Positions 1 through 8,158 are shown, counted from the first letter of the stretch. The stretch: DNA of 64,000 bases from JAJZNI01 sp035624785 (GCA_035624785.1 DASPQV010000041.1:1-64000); one strand, 5' to 3'. The notes: a model not told the origin generated them from the sequence alone. Numbers and translations are program-made.

Positions 1-134
1 CCGCCCGCACCGACCGGATCATCCACCTCCGCGACGGCCACCTGATCGGCGACGAGTGGGTCCCCCACCTCGAGGAGGCCGTGACCCCCGGCCGCTCCTG
101 CGGCGCCGCCGCCGCCCAGGCCCTGCTCGCTTAG
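1..134 (+). CDS. ABC transporter ATP-binding protein, C-terminal fragment
   Basis: The open frame enters from the left edge (first full codon at position 3) and stops at TAG 132-134, giving 43 residues. It contains RTDRIIHLRDGHLIGDE, the typical end of a MacB/LolD-type ABC ATPase, where a D-R-I-I-x-L-x-D-G strand follows the H-loop. A short Ala-rich tail follows. The Walker motifs lie outside the window, so the substrate cannot be inferred. The next gene starts 60 bp downstream on the same strand. Confidence 0.6.
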   Translation, partial: ARTDRIIHLRDGHLIGDEWVPHLEEAVTPGRSCGAAAAQALLA

Positions 135-193
135 CGAACTGACGGATCGGAAGCGACACTGATGCGTGCTTCGTCTCCAGAAAGGAGGGATCC

Positions 194-409
194 ATGAACG
201 ACACACAACCATCCCAGCGAGCTCGTGGTGGCCGGCGGGCCGCTGCGGTCGGTGGTGGCGGCACCTGGTTCGCCGGCTTCGTGGGCGCCCTGGTCTACTT
301 CATCCAGCACGACTCCGGTTCCGCCGGGCTCGTCATCCTCGGGATTCTCAAGGCGCTGGTCTGGCCCGCCATCGTCGTCTACGAGGTGCTCCTCCTCGGC
401 AAGGCATAG
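194..409 (+). CDS. Small membrane protein (71 aa), unknown function
   Basis: Not recognised as a named family. The protein has a basic N-terminus (residues 1-20, several Arg), then two hydrophobic stretches, about 24-38 and 44-68, with a short polar turn (QHDSGS) between them. This predicts a two-helix inner-membrane hairpin. An AAAGGAGGG Shine-Dalgarno at about 180-188 sits just upstream of ATG 194 and is one of the best in the window, which argues for a real gene although it is short. Longer overlapping frames in this stretch lack such a signal. Confidence 0.6.
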   Translation: MNDTQPSQRARGGRRAAAVGGGGTWFAGFVGALVYFIQHDSGSAGLVILGILKALVWPAIVVYEVLLLGKA

Positions 410-637
410 ACCAGCGGCAGCCGCGGTGGGAAGTGGGTGCTCGAGAGCCAGCCTGAGGTCTCGTTCCGCTCGACCGCTTCACGTCGCGGCGCACCGCCAG
501 GCTCCCACCAAGTTTAGGACACAGAAGTCCACAACGGGGTAGGACCTCAAGGGCCAGCCCGACGGTCTCGATCTGTTCCAAAGCGCAGCGCGCTCCGTGG
601 CATCGGGGTCCGGAGGAGCCGAGCCTGGTTGCTGGTG
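410..637. other. Intergenic region holding an inverted-repeat element
   Basis: 228 bp between the small membrane protein and the 3' end of the response regulator, which converge. No frame looks coding. The one recognisable feature is the GTTTAGGA-N8-TCCACAAC element at 512-535. Confidence 0.5.
512..535. repeat. Inverted-repeat element, copy 1 of 3
   Basis: GTTTAGGA (512-519), an 8-bp spacer, then TCCACAAC (528-535). The arms are imperfect complements. The same design recurs at 48142-48165 and 62892-62915 with identical spacer length. The bases just upstream (CCCACCAA) also resemble those before the other copies. It could be an operator or a solo insertion-sequence end; no gene for either is visible nearby. 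Confidence 0.55.
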
Positions 638-1321
638 CTAGGCGAGGTCGGCCTCTCCAGGAGGGGCAACCAGCCCGTGGCGGTAGGCGTAGGTGACAGC
701 CTGGGCCCGGTCGCGCACTCCCGCCTTCATGAAGACGTGGTTGATGTGGGTCTTCACGGTCGCCTCGGTCACCACCAAGCGGGCGGCGATCTCCGCGTTG
801 GCGAGACCCTGGGCGATGAGCGAGAGCACCTCGGCTTCGCGCGCGGTGAGGCCATCGGGGAGGGAGGGTCGGGGGCTCGGCTCCGGGGCCGATCCGCTGC
901 TGACCGCGGCGACCAGGTGATGCTGGACCGCCGGGTCGATGGCTGCCCTCCCCGCCGCCACCGCCTCGATGGCCCGCTGGATCTCGTCGGCACCAGCGTC
1001 CTTGGTCAGGAAGCCCCGGGCGCCGGCCCGGAGGGCCTCGACCACCGAACGATCGTCGGCGTAGGTGGTGAGGACGACCACACGGCACTGGGGGTGGGTC
1101 TGCTGCAGGCGCCGGGTCGCCTCGACCCCATCGCAGCGGGGCATGCGCAGGTCCATGAGCACGACGTCAGGGGTCAGCCTGCGCACCAGCTCGAGCGCCT
1201 CCTCGCCGTCGGCGGCGGCGCCGACCACCTCGATGCCGGGCAGGAGCCGGAGCAGGAGGTTGAGGCCCTCCCGGACGACGCGCTGGTCGTCGGCGATCAG
1301 CACGCGGATCGCATCGCTCAT
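638..1321 (-). CDS. NarL/LuxR-family response regulator
   Basis: Transcriptional regulator of a two-component system, 227 aa. The receiver domain (about 5-120) has the acidic pair D11-D12, phosphoacceptor D57 in VVLMDLRMP, the switch threonine in VVLTTYAD and the conserved Lys in FLTKDAG. A LuxR-type HTH follows at about 155-215 (LTAREAEVLSLIAQGLANAEIA, then the recognition helix around TVKTHINHVF). ATG 1321 overlaps the kinase stop codon as ATGA, so the two are translationally coupled; an upstream in-frame start at 1333 is less likely. The divergent ABC exporter is the obvious candidate target, by analogy with DesK- and LiaS-type systems. Confidence 0.93.
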   Translation of the reverse strand: MSDAIRVLIADDQRVVREGLNLLLRLLPGIEVVGAAADGEEALELVRRLTPDVVLMDLRMPRCDGVEATRRLQQTHPQCRVVVLTTYADDRSVVEALRAGARGFLTKDAGADEIQRAIEAVAAGRAAIDPAVQHHLVAAVSSGSAPEPSPRPSLPDGLTAREAEVLSLIAQGLANAEIAARLVVTEATVKTHINHVFMKAGVRDRAQAVTYAYRHGLVAPPGEADLA

Positions 1322-2535
1322 CCCGGCACCCACAGCTCGATGCGGTAGCCGGTCTCGGTGGGACCGGCCATGAGCCTGCCGCCCAGCAGCTCGGCGCGCT
1401 CGCGCATCCCGGTGATCCCGTAGCCACCACCGGGGCTGCCGCCACGGTGTCCGTTGGACGGCGCCGGCCCAGGGGGGGCGACGTCCTCGACGGTCAGCCG
1501 CAGGCCACCCGGCTCGTAGGCGAGCCGCATCGTCACCGACTCCGGCCGGGCATGCCGCCGCACGTTGGTCAGCGCCTCCTGGGCCACCCGGTACACGGTC
1601 AGGCGCGCCACGGAGTCGAAGCTGCGCTCCTCTCCCAAGACGTCCACGGTGCAGCGGACCCCGAGGTCGCGCTCGAATTCGGAGGCCAGCGTGGGGAGCA
1701 GCTCGGGCCCCGGGAGCTGGTCGTCGCGGAGAGCGCCGATGGCCCGGCGGGCTTCGGCCAGACCGCTCCGTCCCAGGTGCAGCGCCCGATCGATGAGGGC
1801 GGAGAGCTCGGGATCGGTCTCCCTGCGTTCGGCGAGCAGGCGCGCCCCCTCGAGCTGGAGGACCAGGCCTGACAGGGAGTGGGCCAGGACGTCATGCATG
1901 TCGCGGGCCAGTCGCTGCCGCTCCGCCAGGGCCACGGCCTCAGCCTGGGCACGGCGTGAGGACTCCAGCTCCTGGGCCAGCTGGAGCGCCTGGTTCTGGC
2001 CTTCGCGAAGCCGTGAGGACATCCAGCCCATCGCGTAGAACGCGGCCACGCCGGCCTCCACCAAGAGGGCATCGGTGACCGGGTAGGTCCCGGTGACCGC
2101 CACGATCGTCCCGGCGAGGCCTGCGGCTCCGACTGCCAGCCCGCCCCGGGTGGGCAGCCGGAATCCCCCCGCGAACACCGCGATGTAGCAGCCCAGCACC
2201 CCTTCGCCGCCGGGCTGCAGCTTCATGAGCGCGGCCGAGCTGCCGATCAGGAGGATGTGGAAGATCATCTGGACGCGGGGGGCGAGCTGGACGATCACCG
2301 GGGTGACGCCCCCAACGCCGGCGGCAACACCGATGAGGGCCAGGAGGACACCGAGGCTTCGTCCTGCGAGCCCGGGATGGGGCAGGTTGAGGACCCCAGC
2401 CACCTCCACGACCAGGAAGCCGAAGACGGCGACCACCCGAATCGGCCGGACCGCCGCCTCCTGGCGAACGCGCGCCCTCTCCAGGGTGGCGACGCTGGGA
2501 GTGTTCGCCTCGCTTGGCCCGGACATCGCGGTCAC
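1318..2535 (-). CDS. DesK/NarX-type sensor histidine kinase
   Basis: Membrane sensor kinase, 405 aa. Residues about 32-170 form roughly five to six hydrophobic helices with no large extracellular loop, so it probably senses within or near the membrane. A HisKA_3 dimerisation domain follows, with phospho-acceptor H214 in RLARDMHDVLAHSLSG, then a HATPase_c domain (N-box QEALTNVRRHA; G-box GGGYGITGMRERAELLGGRL). First codon GTG 2535; an ATG three codons in (2526) is an equally good start. Its stop overlaps the response regulator start. It diverges from the ABC exporter operon. Confidence 0.92.
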   Translation of the reverse strand: MTAMSGPSEANTPSVATLERARVRQEAAVRPIRVVAVFGFLVVEVAGVLNLPHPGLAGRSLGVLLALIGVAAGVGGVTPVIVQLAPRVQMIFHILLIGSSAALMKLQPGGEGVLGCYIAVFAGGFRLPTRGGLAVGAAGLAGTIVAVTGTYPVTDALLVEAGVAAFYAMGWMSSRLREGQNQALQLAQELESSRRAQAEAVALAERQRLARDMHDVLAHSLSGLVLQLEGARLLAERRETDPELSALIDRALHLGRSGLAEARRAIGALRDDQLPGPELLPTLASEFERDLGVRCTVDVLGEERSFDSVARLTVYRVAQEALTNVRRHARPESVTMRLAYEPGGLRLTVEDVAPPGPAPSNGHRGGSPGGGYGITGMRERAELLGGRLMAGPTETGYRIELWVPG

Positions 2536-2737
2536 GGCGTAAGCGTAGGCGGTCCCGACGTCAACGTCATCGCCAGCAGGGTGGATGAGCGCGCCCGCGT
2601 CTCAACCCACGGGTGGAGGGCGCTCCGTCCCTGAGCGGACCGATGAGTGCGGGGAAGTTCAATCCCGGCGCCGATGACCCGGTGCCGTGCGCCGCCTAGC
2701 CTGGTGGCATGGCAACCGGGCACCAGGAGACGGCTCG

Positions 2738-3724
2738 ATGATGATCCCCAGCACCAGAGTCCCCCCATTGCGGGCGACTTCCCGCGACGGAACGTCGCAT
2801 CCCGAGCCGGTCATCAGCGTGCGCGGTCTGGTGAAGAGCTACGGGTCGATCAGCGCTGTCGCCGGCATCGACATCGAGGTGCGGCGCGGCGAGGTCTTCG
2901 CCTTCCTCGGCCCCAACGGGGCGGGCAAGACCACGACGGTCGAGATCCTCGAGGGCTTCCGCCAGCGGAGCGCCGGCGAGGTCAGCGTGCTCGGCGAGGA
3001 TCCGGCGCACACCGGCGCCGCCTGGCGCGACCGGGTCGGCGTGGTCCTCCAGGAATCACAGCCGGAGAGAGGTTTGACGGTGCGCGAGTGCCTGCGCCTC
3101 TACGCCGGCTACTACCACGCGCCGCGTGACATCGACGAGACCCTGAGGCTCACCGGCCTCGAGGACAAGCGCGACTCCCGGGCCGAGCACCTGTCCGGAG
3201 GGCAGCGGCGCCGGCTCGATGTCGCCCTCGCCCTGATCGGTGATCCCGAGCTCATCTTCCTGGACGAGCCGACGACCGGCTTCGATCCGTCGGCGAGACG
3301 GGCGGCCTGGGAGGTGATCGCCGGCCTGCGCGCGATCGGCAAGACCGTCTTCCTCACCACCCACTACATGGACGAGGCTGAGCACCTGGCCGACCGCATC
3401 TGCGTCATTGCCGGGGGTCGCATCATCGCGGCGGGCACTCCGGAGACCCTCGGTGGCCGCGACCGGATGAGCGCCGAGATCAGCTTCCGGCTTCCCAGTC
3501 GATTGGGCCCTGAGGAGCTCCCCGCGGCGCTGCGCCCTCTCGTCGTGCCGAACCACAACTCCCACGTGGCGCTGCGCAGCGGCGCTCCCCTGGTCCACCT
3601 CCAGGCGCTCGCCGAGTGGGCTCTGCCCCGCGGCCTGAGCCTCTCCGACATCGAGGTGCGGCGCCCCACCCTCGAGGACGTCTACCTCTCCCTCACCGGA
3701 TCGCCTAAGGAGCACGTTCGATGA
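2738..3724 (+). CDS. ABC-2 exporter ATP-binding protein (DrrA/NodI type)
   Basis: ATPase of a drug, lipid or antibiotic-type exporter, 328 aa. A 24-residue non-conserved lead precedes the ABC domain. Walker A is GPNGAGKTT (58-66), the signature is LSGGQRRRLDVALALIGDP, Walker B is LIFLDEPTTGFDP, and the H-loop is TTHYMDEAEHLADR. A roughly 90-residue C-terminal accessory domain follows, as in DrrA-like proteins. I chose ATG 2738 because AGGAG lies 8 nt upstream; an in-frame start at 2687 would add 17 unlikely residues. The stop overlaps the next start (ATGA at 3721). Confidence 0.9.
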   Translation: MMIPSTRVPPLRATSRDGTSHPEPVISVRGLVKSYGSISAVAGIDIEVRRGEVFAFLGPNGAGKTTTVEILEGFRQRSAGEVSVLGEDPAHTGAAWRDRVGVVLQESQPERGLTVRECLRLYAGYYHAPRDIDETLRLTGLEDKRDSRAEHLSGGQRRRLDVALALIGDPELIFLDEPTTGFDPSARRAAWEVIAGLRAIGKTVFLTTHYMDEAEHLADRICVIAGGRIIAAGTPETLGGRDRMSAEISFRLPSRLGPEELPAALRPLVVPNHNSHVALRSGAPLVHLQALAEWALPRGLSLSDIEVRRPTLEDVYLSLTGSPKEHVR

Positions 3725-4086
3725 ACGCCGTGATCAGCATCCTCAGCCGCGTCCTCTTCGGCGCGGTCGGCCTCGGCGGCACGGGGCTGGGAATTAGCCC
3801 GGCCATCTGGGTCATCCGCCGCCGCAGAATCCGGCGAGCGGCGCGGCGGGCCCAGATCGCGTCGCAGCCGGCGCCGCTCGTGCCGGAACAGGCCGGCAAC
3901 GCACCCGAGCAGCTGACGATGCCCTTCCCGGGGCAGGCGGTGCCGTCAGCTCCGCGTCCCGACCTTCTCGACCCGGTGATGGCGTACCCGATGCCGGTCG
4001 CGCCCTTGCGCCGGCTGATCTCCACCGCTCTCATGGGCCAGCCGATGCTGCGGCGTCGGCGTCACAGCCGGAGGTACTTCCGATGA
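3721..4086 (+). CDS. Small membrane-anchored protein between ABC ATPase and permease (121 aa)
   Basis: Not recognised. One hydrophobic segment (about 4-33, Gly-rich) is followed by a strongly basic patch (RRRRIRRAARRAQ) and a Pro-rich, polar C-terminal part ending RRRRHSRRYFR. This predicts a single-pass protein with a cytoplasmic basic tail. It overlaps both neighbours by ATGA, so it should be made with the exporter subunits. It may be an accessory or assembly subunit. The permease that follows also begins with a short hydrophobic segment and a basic linker, so the two N-termini could be related in design. Confidence 0.7.
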   Translation: MNAVISILSRVLFGAVGLGGTGLGISPAIWVIRRRRIRRAARRAQIASQPAPLVPEQAGNAPEQLTMPFPGQAVPSAPRPDLLDPVMAYPMPVAPLRRLISTALMGQPMLRRRRHSRRYFR

Positions 4087-4991
4087 TCCTGCTCGTCCGC
4101 TTCCTGGTGCGCTGGTACCGCACCCGGCACCCGGCGGCTTCCCGGTCTGCCGATGCCTCGTCCGCTCGGCCCGGCAGCCGCGGCTCAGCGCGGCCGGCAC
4201 GGCAGCGCGGCGCCACCGGCCCGCTGGGAATGGTGATGCACCAGGCCGGCTACGATCTGCTCTCCTTCGCCCGCAATCGCCAGGCCCAGTTCTTCACCCT
4301 GCTGCTGCCGCTTCTCTTCCTGGTCATCTTCGTCAGCATCTTCGGCAACAGCCCGGTCGGTCCGGAGCAGGTGCGCAGCGCGACCTTCTTCGTCCCCGGG
4401 ATCGCGGCCATGGGGGTGATGGCGCCGTCCTTCGTCAACCTCGTGATGTCGATCACCAACGAGCGCGAATCGGGGGTGCTCAAGCGCCGGCGCGCCACCC
4501 CGGTGGCCGCATGGACCCTGATCGCGTCTCGGACTCTGACCGTCATCACGGTCTCGCTGACCGTCATGACGGTGCTCCTCCTGGTCGGCTGGCTCGCCTA
4601 CGGTGTCCAGGTGCCGGCATCCACGATTCCCGGCATCTTCCTCACCGGCCTGGTCGGGTCCGCCTGCTTCTGCATCCTCGGTTACGCGCTGGCGAGCGTG
4701 ATCCGCAGCGCCGAGGCCGCCCAGCCGATGGTGCAGGCGATCACCCTCCCTCTCTACTTCATCTCCGGTGTCTTCGTCCCCAACATCAACCTCCCCAGCT
4801 GGCTCCAGAGCGTGGCCAGCCTCTTCCCGGTCCAGCACCTTGCGGACGCCCTCCACAGCGCCTTCGTCCCGGGCGTCCAGGGTACGGGAATCGTCTGGGC
4901 TGATCTGGGCGTCCTGGCTCTCTGGGCGCTCGGTGGGCTGGTGGTCGCGCTGCGCCGCTTCTCGTGGGTCCCGGCCGTGGTTCCCGCGTGA
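4083..4991 (+). CDS. ABC-2 type exporter permease
   Basis: Membrane subunit, 302 aa. Residues 50-295 form a classic ABC-2 permease: an amphipathic lead (YDLLSFARNRQAQFF), then six hydrophobic segments. The conserved cytoplasmic loop TNERESGVLKRRRATPV couples to the ATPase, and the segment around PLYFISGVFVPNINLPSWLQ is typical of DrrB-like permeases. Residues 1-49 (MILLVRFLVRWYRT, then an Arg/Ser/Ala-rich stretch) are an unusual extension. Overlaps the preceding gene by ATGA. With the ATPase and small protein it forms a three-gene operon, probably controlled by the divergent two-component system. Confidence 0.9.
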   Translation: MILLVRFLVRWYRTRHPAASRSADASSARPGSRGSARPARQRGATGPLGMVMHQAGYDLLSFARNRQAQFFTLLLPLLFLVIFVSIFGNSPVGPEQVRSATFFVPGIAAMGVMAPSFVNLVMSITNERESGVLKRRRATPVAAWTLIASRTLTVITVSLTVMTVLLLVGWLAYGVQVPASTIPGIFLTGLVGSACFCILGYALASVIRSAEAAQPMVQAITLPLYFISGVFVPNINLPSWLQSVASLFPVQHLADALHSAFVPGVQGTGIVWADLGVLALWALGGLVVALRRFSWVPAVVPA

Positions 4992-5078
4992 CCTTCGAGG
5001 CGACCACGGACCTGAAGGCCCCCGCATCTCGGCGCCCCTGATCCCCTCTGGATTCACAGACTGGGTCCTCCTCCGTCG

Positions 5079-5103
5079 CCGGGCGGCGCGCAGCGCCGTC
5101 CGG
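5079..5103 (+). terminator. Hairpin downstream of the ABC exporter operon
   Basis: An 11-bp stem: CCGGGCGGCGC (5079-5089), loop GCA, GCGCCGTCCGG (5093-5103), with one G-U pair. It lies 88 bp after the permease stop and about 100 bp before the next gene. There is no T-run, so it is a GC-hairpin candidate, not a classical intrinsic terminator. Confidence 0.45.
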
Positions 5104-5200
5104 CCTCACTCATCTCTGACCTTGGCCTCTGGCGAACCGTCTTCCGACTGGTGAACGCTCGCCCCGGAGACGGGGCCAGAAGCTCTGTGAGGTGGGTGCA

Positions 5201-6211
5201 ATGGCTCAGCGCATAAAGGATGGGATCGCCTTTCTCGTGGTCGCCGCCGACGTCGCCATCTGGGCAGCGATGCTCAGCCTGGGCAGCGTCGGCTTCATCC
5301 GGGACCCGCGGGCGATGGCCTCGATCGGGCTGATCAGCTCAGTCCTGCTCTGCCCGATGTCGGCGGGCGCGGTCGGGGCGCGCTGGTGGTGGACCGCCTT
5401 CATCAACACCCTCGGGGCTGCCACCCTCGCCCTGGGCCTGACCGCCGTCGCCACCGATGGCTACGGGGTCCTGGCCGCCTTCGTGATCGCGATCGCGGCC
5501 ATGTGGGTGACCTCGGCCGCCTATCACGCCTTCGGCCCCAGGCCCGTGCGCGGCACGGGCCGCCGCGGCGCGATCACGGCCGGGATGGCGGGCGCCCGTG
5601 TGGACCATCCCGCCGCTGCCGGCGCGGACGGTGCCAGGGGCGACGTCCTGGTCGCCTACGCCAGCCGGCACGGGTTCACCCAGGGGATCGCGGAGCGGGT
5701 CGCCGAGACCCTGCGCGCCTCGGGGCAGAGTGTCGATCTGATCCCCGCGGGCTCTGCCGGCGACATCACCGGCTACCAGGCGTACGTGGTCGGCAGCGCC
5801 GCCTACATCGGCTCCTGGCTCCGGCCGGCCACCGAGCTGGTCCAGCGCAACCAAGCGGTGCTGGCCGGCAAGCCGGTCTGGCTGTTCAGCAGCGGTCCCC
5901 TGGGGACGGCCACCACCGACCCCAAGGGGAAGGACATCCTGGAGGCCAGCGAGCCCAAGCAGTTCGCCGAGTTCCGCACCGTGCTGCACCCTCGCGACCT
6001 TCACGTCTTCTTCGGCGGCCTGGACCCGGACCGGCTCGGTCCCGCCGAGCGGGTGGTGCGCTCCACGCCGGCGGGCCGGCCGCTGCTGCCCCAGGGCGAT
6101 TTCCGGGACTGGAAGGCGATAGACACCTGGGCCCGGGGCATCGCCGCTGAGCTGGCGACCCCCGCCAGGGTGGCCTCTGGCTCCCCTGACGGCGCGCCCG
6201 CCGACCTCTGA
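5201..6211 (+). CDS. Membrane-anchored flavodoxin-domain protein
   Basis: A fusion of two parts, 336 aa. Residues about 8-112 contain four hydrophobic helices. Residues about 147-310 are a flavodoxin-like FMN domain: VLVAYASRHGFTQGIAERVAETL is the phosphate-binding loop, and YVVGSAAYIGSW and LFSSGPLG form the isoalloxazine region. The flavodoxin half most resembles the HemG-type (menaquinone-dependent protoporphyrinogen oxidase) or flavodoxin_5 group, which is normally soluble and about 170-180 aa. The membrane part suggests electron exchange with quinones; that is inference. ATG 5201 follows GAGGTG; a GTG at 5192 would also fit. Confidence 0.8.
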   Translation: MAQRIKDGIAFLVVAADVAIWAAMLSLGSVGFIRDPRAMASIGLISSVLLCPMSAGAVGARWWWTAFINTLGAATLALGLTAVATDGYGVLAAFVIAIAAMWVTSAAYHAFGPRPVRGTGRRGAITAGMAGARVDHPAAAGADGARGDVLVAYASRHGFTQGIAERVAETLRASGQSVDLIPAGSAGDITGYQAYVVGSAAYIGSWLRPATELVQRNQAVLAGKPVWLFSSGPLGTATTDPKGKDILEASEPKQFAEFRTVLHPRDLHVFFGGLDPDRLGPAERVVRSTPAGRPLLPQGDFRDWKAIDTWARGIAAELATPARVASGSPDGAPADL

Positions 6212-6231
6212 GGAGGGACGAGGTCGCGTCG

Positions 6232-6975
6232 GTGACCGAGGTGGTCATCCCCACCCCCGGGAGTGACCTGCGCGGCTACCTGGCCGCGCCTGAGGGCTCC
6301 GCTCCCCGACCAGGGGTGGTGGTTGTCTTCGACATCGGCGGCATGAGCCAGGACGCCCGGAACCAGGCCGACTGGCTGGCCGGCGAGGGGTACCTGGCCC
6401 TGCTCCCCGACATCTTCCGAGGCCGGAGCCCGATCCGGTCCCTTCCCCCGATGACCCGCGGCTTCAGGGCGCGGACGGGGCCGATGTTCGACGACCTGGA
6501 CGCGTCTCGCGTCTGGCTGGCGGGGCGTGCGGACTGCACCGGGAGGGTCGGCGTGATCGGCTTTTGCATGGGCGGCGGGTTCGCCATGCTCCTCTCCGCC
6601 GGCCATGGGTTCGCCGCCTCCAGCATCAACTACGGGGGCCGGCCGCCCGCCGACGCCCTGCGCCTCTTCCGGGGTGCCTGCCCGATCGTGGCGAGCTATG
6701 GGGCGCGGGACTGGACCCAGCGGGGCGCCGCCGCCCGCCTGGATCACGTCCTCACCGTGCTCGGCATCGACCATGACGTCAAGGAGTACCCGGGGGCTGG
6801 CCACGCCTTCCTCAACGACCACCGCGGGGCCGGCGACCCCGTCCCCTGGTACTTCAAACCGTTGGCTGGCCTGCCGGGCATGAGCTACCAGCCGACGGCA
6901 GCCGCCGACGCCCGGCGGCGCATCATCGCCTTCTTCGACCGGAATCTGCGAGGGGTGCCGGCGAGTGCCGGCTGA
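6232..6975 (+). CDS. Dienelactone hydrolase family protein
   Basis: Alpha/beta hydrolase, 247 aa. The nucleophile is C112 in GFCMGGGFA, with D160 (YGARD) and H191 (GAGHAFLND) completing a Cys-Asp-His triad as in dienelactone hydrolases. The family hydrolyses cyclic lactones in aromatic degradation, but many members act on other esters, and no aromatic pathway genes are nearby. GTG start, 20 bp after the flavodoxin stop with AGGAGG upstream, so the two are probably co-transcribed. Confidence 0.88.
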   Translation: MTEVVIPTPGSDLRGYLAAPEGSAPRPGVVVVFDIGGMSQDARNQADWLAGEGYLALLPDIFRGRSPIRSLPPMTRGFRARTGPMFDDLDASRVWLAGRADCTGRVGVIGFCMGGGFAMLLSAGHGFAASSINYGGRPPADALRLFRGACPIVASYGARDWTQRGAAARLDHVLTVLGIDHDVKEYPGAGHAFLNDHRGAGDPVPWYFKPLAGLPGMSYQPTAAADARRRIIAFFDRNLRGVPASAG

Positions 6976-7036
6976 CCGGACGCCCATCCTCCACGTGGAG
7001 CGCCGCGCTCCGGCGTGAGGATGCCACGATGCGGCG

Positions 7037-7570
7037 GTGGCCGAGCCGCCGCGAGCGCTGAATCCCCCAGGGCGTCTCCGAGGCGCCATCGTCGAGCTGG
7101 TGCCCGTGGCCCCCGCGCATCTCCCCGAGCTGCTGCGCATCCGCGCGACCCCGGAGGTCTCCCAGCGCTGGGGCGCCCGGGAGGAGGCGCCGGGCTGGCC
7201 CCTCGACGACCCGGCGGCGACCGTGTTCACGGTCCTGGTCGATGGCGAGGTGCGCGGGCTGATCCAGTGCTCGGAGGAGAACGAGCCTGGCTACCGCCAC
7301 GCCTCGATCGACCTCTACATCGACCCGGCGGTGCACAACCGGGGCATCGGGCGGGACGCCGTGCGCACCCTCGCCCGCCACCTGATCCGGGACCGCAGCC
7401 ACCACCGTGTGACCATCGATCCCGCCGCCGACAACCAGGCGGCGATCCGCTGCTACACGGCGGTGGGCTTCCGCCCCGTCGGCCTCATGCGCCGCTACGA
7501 GCGCGACCCGGAAGGTCCGGGCTGGCACGACGGGCTGCTCATGGACCTGCTGGCGGAGGAGCTCGTTTAG
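7037..7570 (+). CDS. GNAT N-acetyltransferase, AAC(6')-like
   Basis: Acetyl-CoA-dependent N-acetyltransferase, 177 aa. The acetyl-CoA loop is seen as VHNRGIGRDAVRTLARHLI, the preceding strand as ASIDLYIDPA, and the C-terminal motif as NQAAIRCYTAVGFRPVGLMRRYER. This arrangement is close to the AAC(6')/RimJ-like branch, which includes aminoglycoside acetyltransferases, but sequence alone does not establish resistance. GTG 7037 is preferred because the domain begins shortly after; no strong ribosome site is visible. Confidence 0.82.
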   Translation: MAEPPRALNPPGRLRGAIVELVPVAPAHLPELLRIRATPEVSQRWGAREEAPGWPLDDPAATVFTVLVDGEVRGLIQCSEENEPGYRHASIDLYIDPAVHNRGIGRDAVRTLARHLIRDRSHHRVTIDPAADNQAAIRCYTAVGFRPVGLMRRYERDPEGPGWHDGLLMDLLAEELV

Positions 7571-7793
7571 CCCGCCCGGCTCGGCGGATCCTGAGCGGGG
7601 CGGAGATTCACAGCGGGTTCCCAGGCAGAACCCAGGGGCCTCTGGGCGGGCCTCGCGATCCTGGGCTGGTTGCGGGAAGAACCCAGGGAGGCCAGCGAGA
7701 TGTAGCCGATCCGAGCCCCGAGCCCGACCCGGCCCGCCCCCGCGGCGGGGCGGTCCGACAACCGAAGTCTCAGATTCGAAGGAGAGCCCACCC

Positions 7794-8126
7794 ATGGAAA
7801 CGCATTACCAACCGCCCCCCGCGCCGTGGCCGGCACCGCCGCCGCAACTACCGGGGCGGGGCCGCTGGCGCCGCATCGCCGCCACGGCGGCGGTGACGAC
7901 CGGTCTGGTGGTCGGCGGCTTCGCCGGCGGATTCGCCATCACCCGTGCGGCCACCACGACATCGGCGAGCAGCCCGACAACCCTCACCGCAAGCTCATCG
8001 GCATCGCCGTCACCCAGCGCGTCGAGTGGAAGCGGAAGCTCGGGAAGCAGCGGAAGCTCGGGAAGCAGCGGAAGCTCCGGGAGCGGAAGCACCACCACCC
8101 ACTGCCCGAACATGACGTCGAGCTGA
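7794..8126 (+). CDS. Membrane-anchored Ser/Gly-repeat protein (110 aa)
   Basis: Not a known family. A Pro-rich cytoplasmic lead (1-22), basic GRWRR, and one transmembrane segment (about 28-50) precede an extracytoplasmic Ser/Thr/Gly low-complexity tail. The tail contains a GSSGSS-type repeat encoded by an 18-bp DNA repeat (8031-8084) and ends HCPNMTSS. The pattern is that of a cell-surface linker or glycosylated stalk. A GAAGGAGAG ribosome site lies before ATG 7794. The 223 bp upstream hold no other gene. Confidence 0.68.
   Translation: METHYQPPPAPWPAPPPQLPGRGRWRRIAATAAVTTGLVVGGFAGGFAITRAATTTSASSPTTLTASSSASPSPSASSGSGSSGSSGSSGSSGSSGSGSTTTHCPNMTSS
8031..8084 (+). repeat. 18-bp tandem repeat, three units
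   Basis: AGCGGAAGCT recurs at 8031, 8049 and 8067, an exact 18-bp period. The first two units are perfect over 18 bp and the third diverges at its end. It keeps the reading frame and encodes alternating Ser and Gly, so length change by slippage would alter only the stalk length of the host protein. Confidence 0.85.
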
Positions 8127-8158
8127 GCCCCGCGTCCGCCGGTGGTTCCGGCACCCAC

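Noticed and set aside
7571..7793. Small gene between GNAT and the Ser/Gly-repeat protein
   Set aside because: Only short GC-rich frames; repeated GAACCCAGGG words are visible but no start with a ribosome site.
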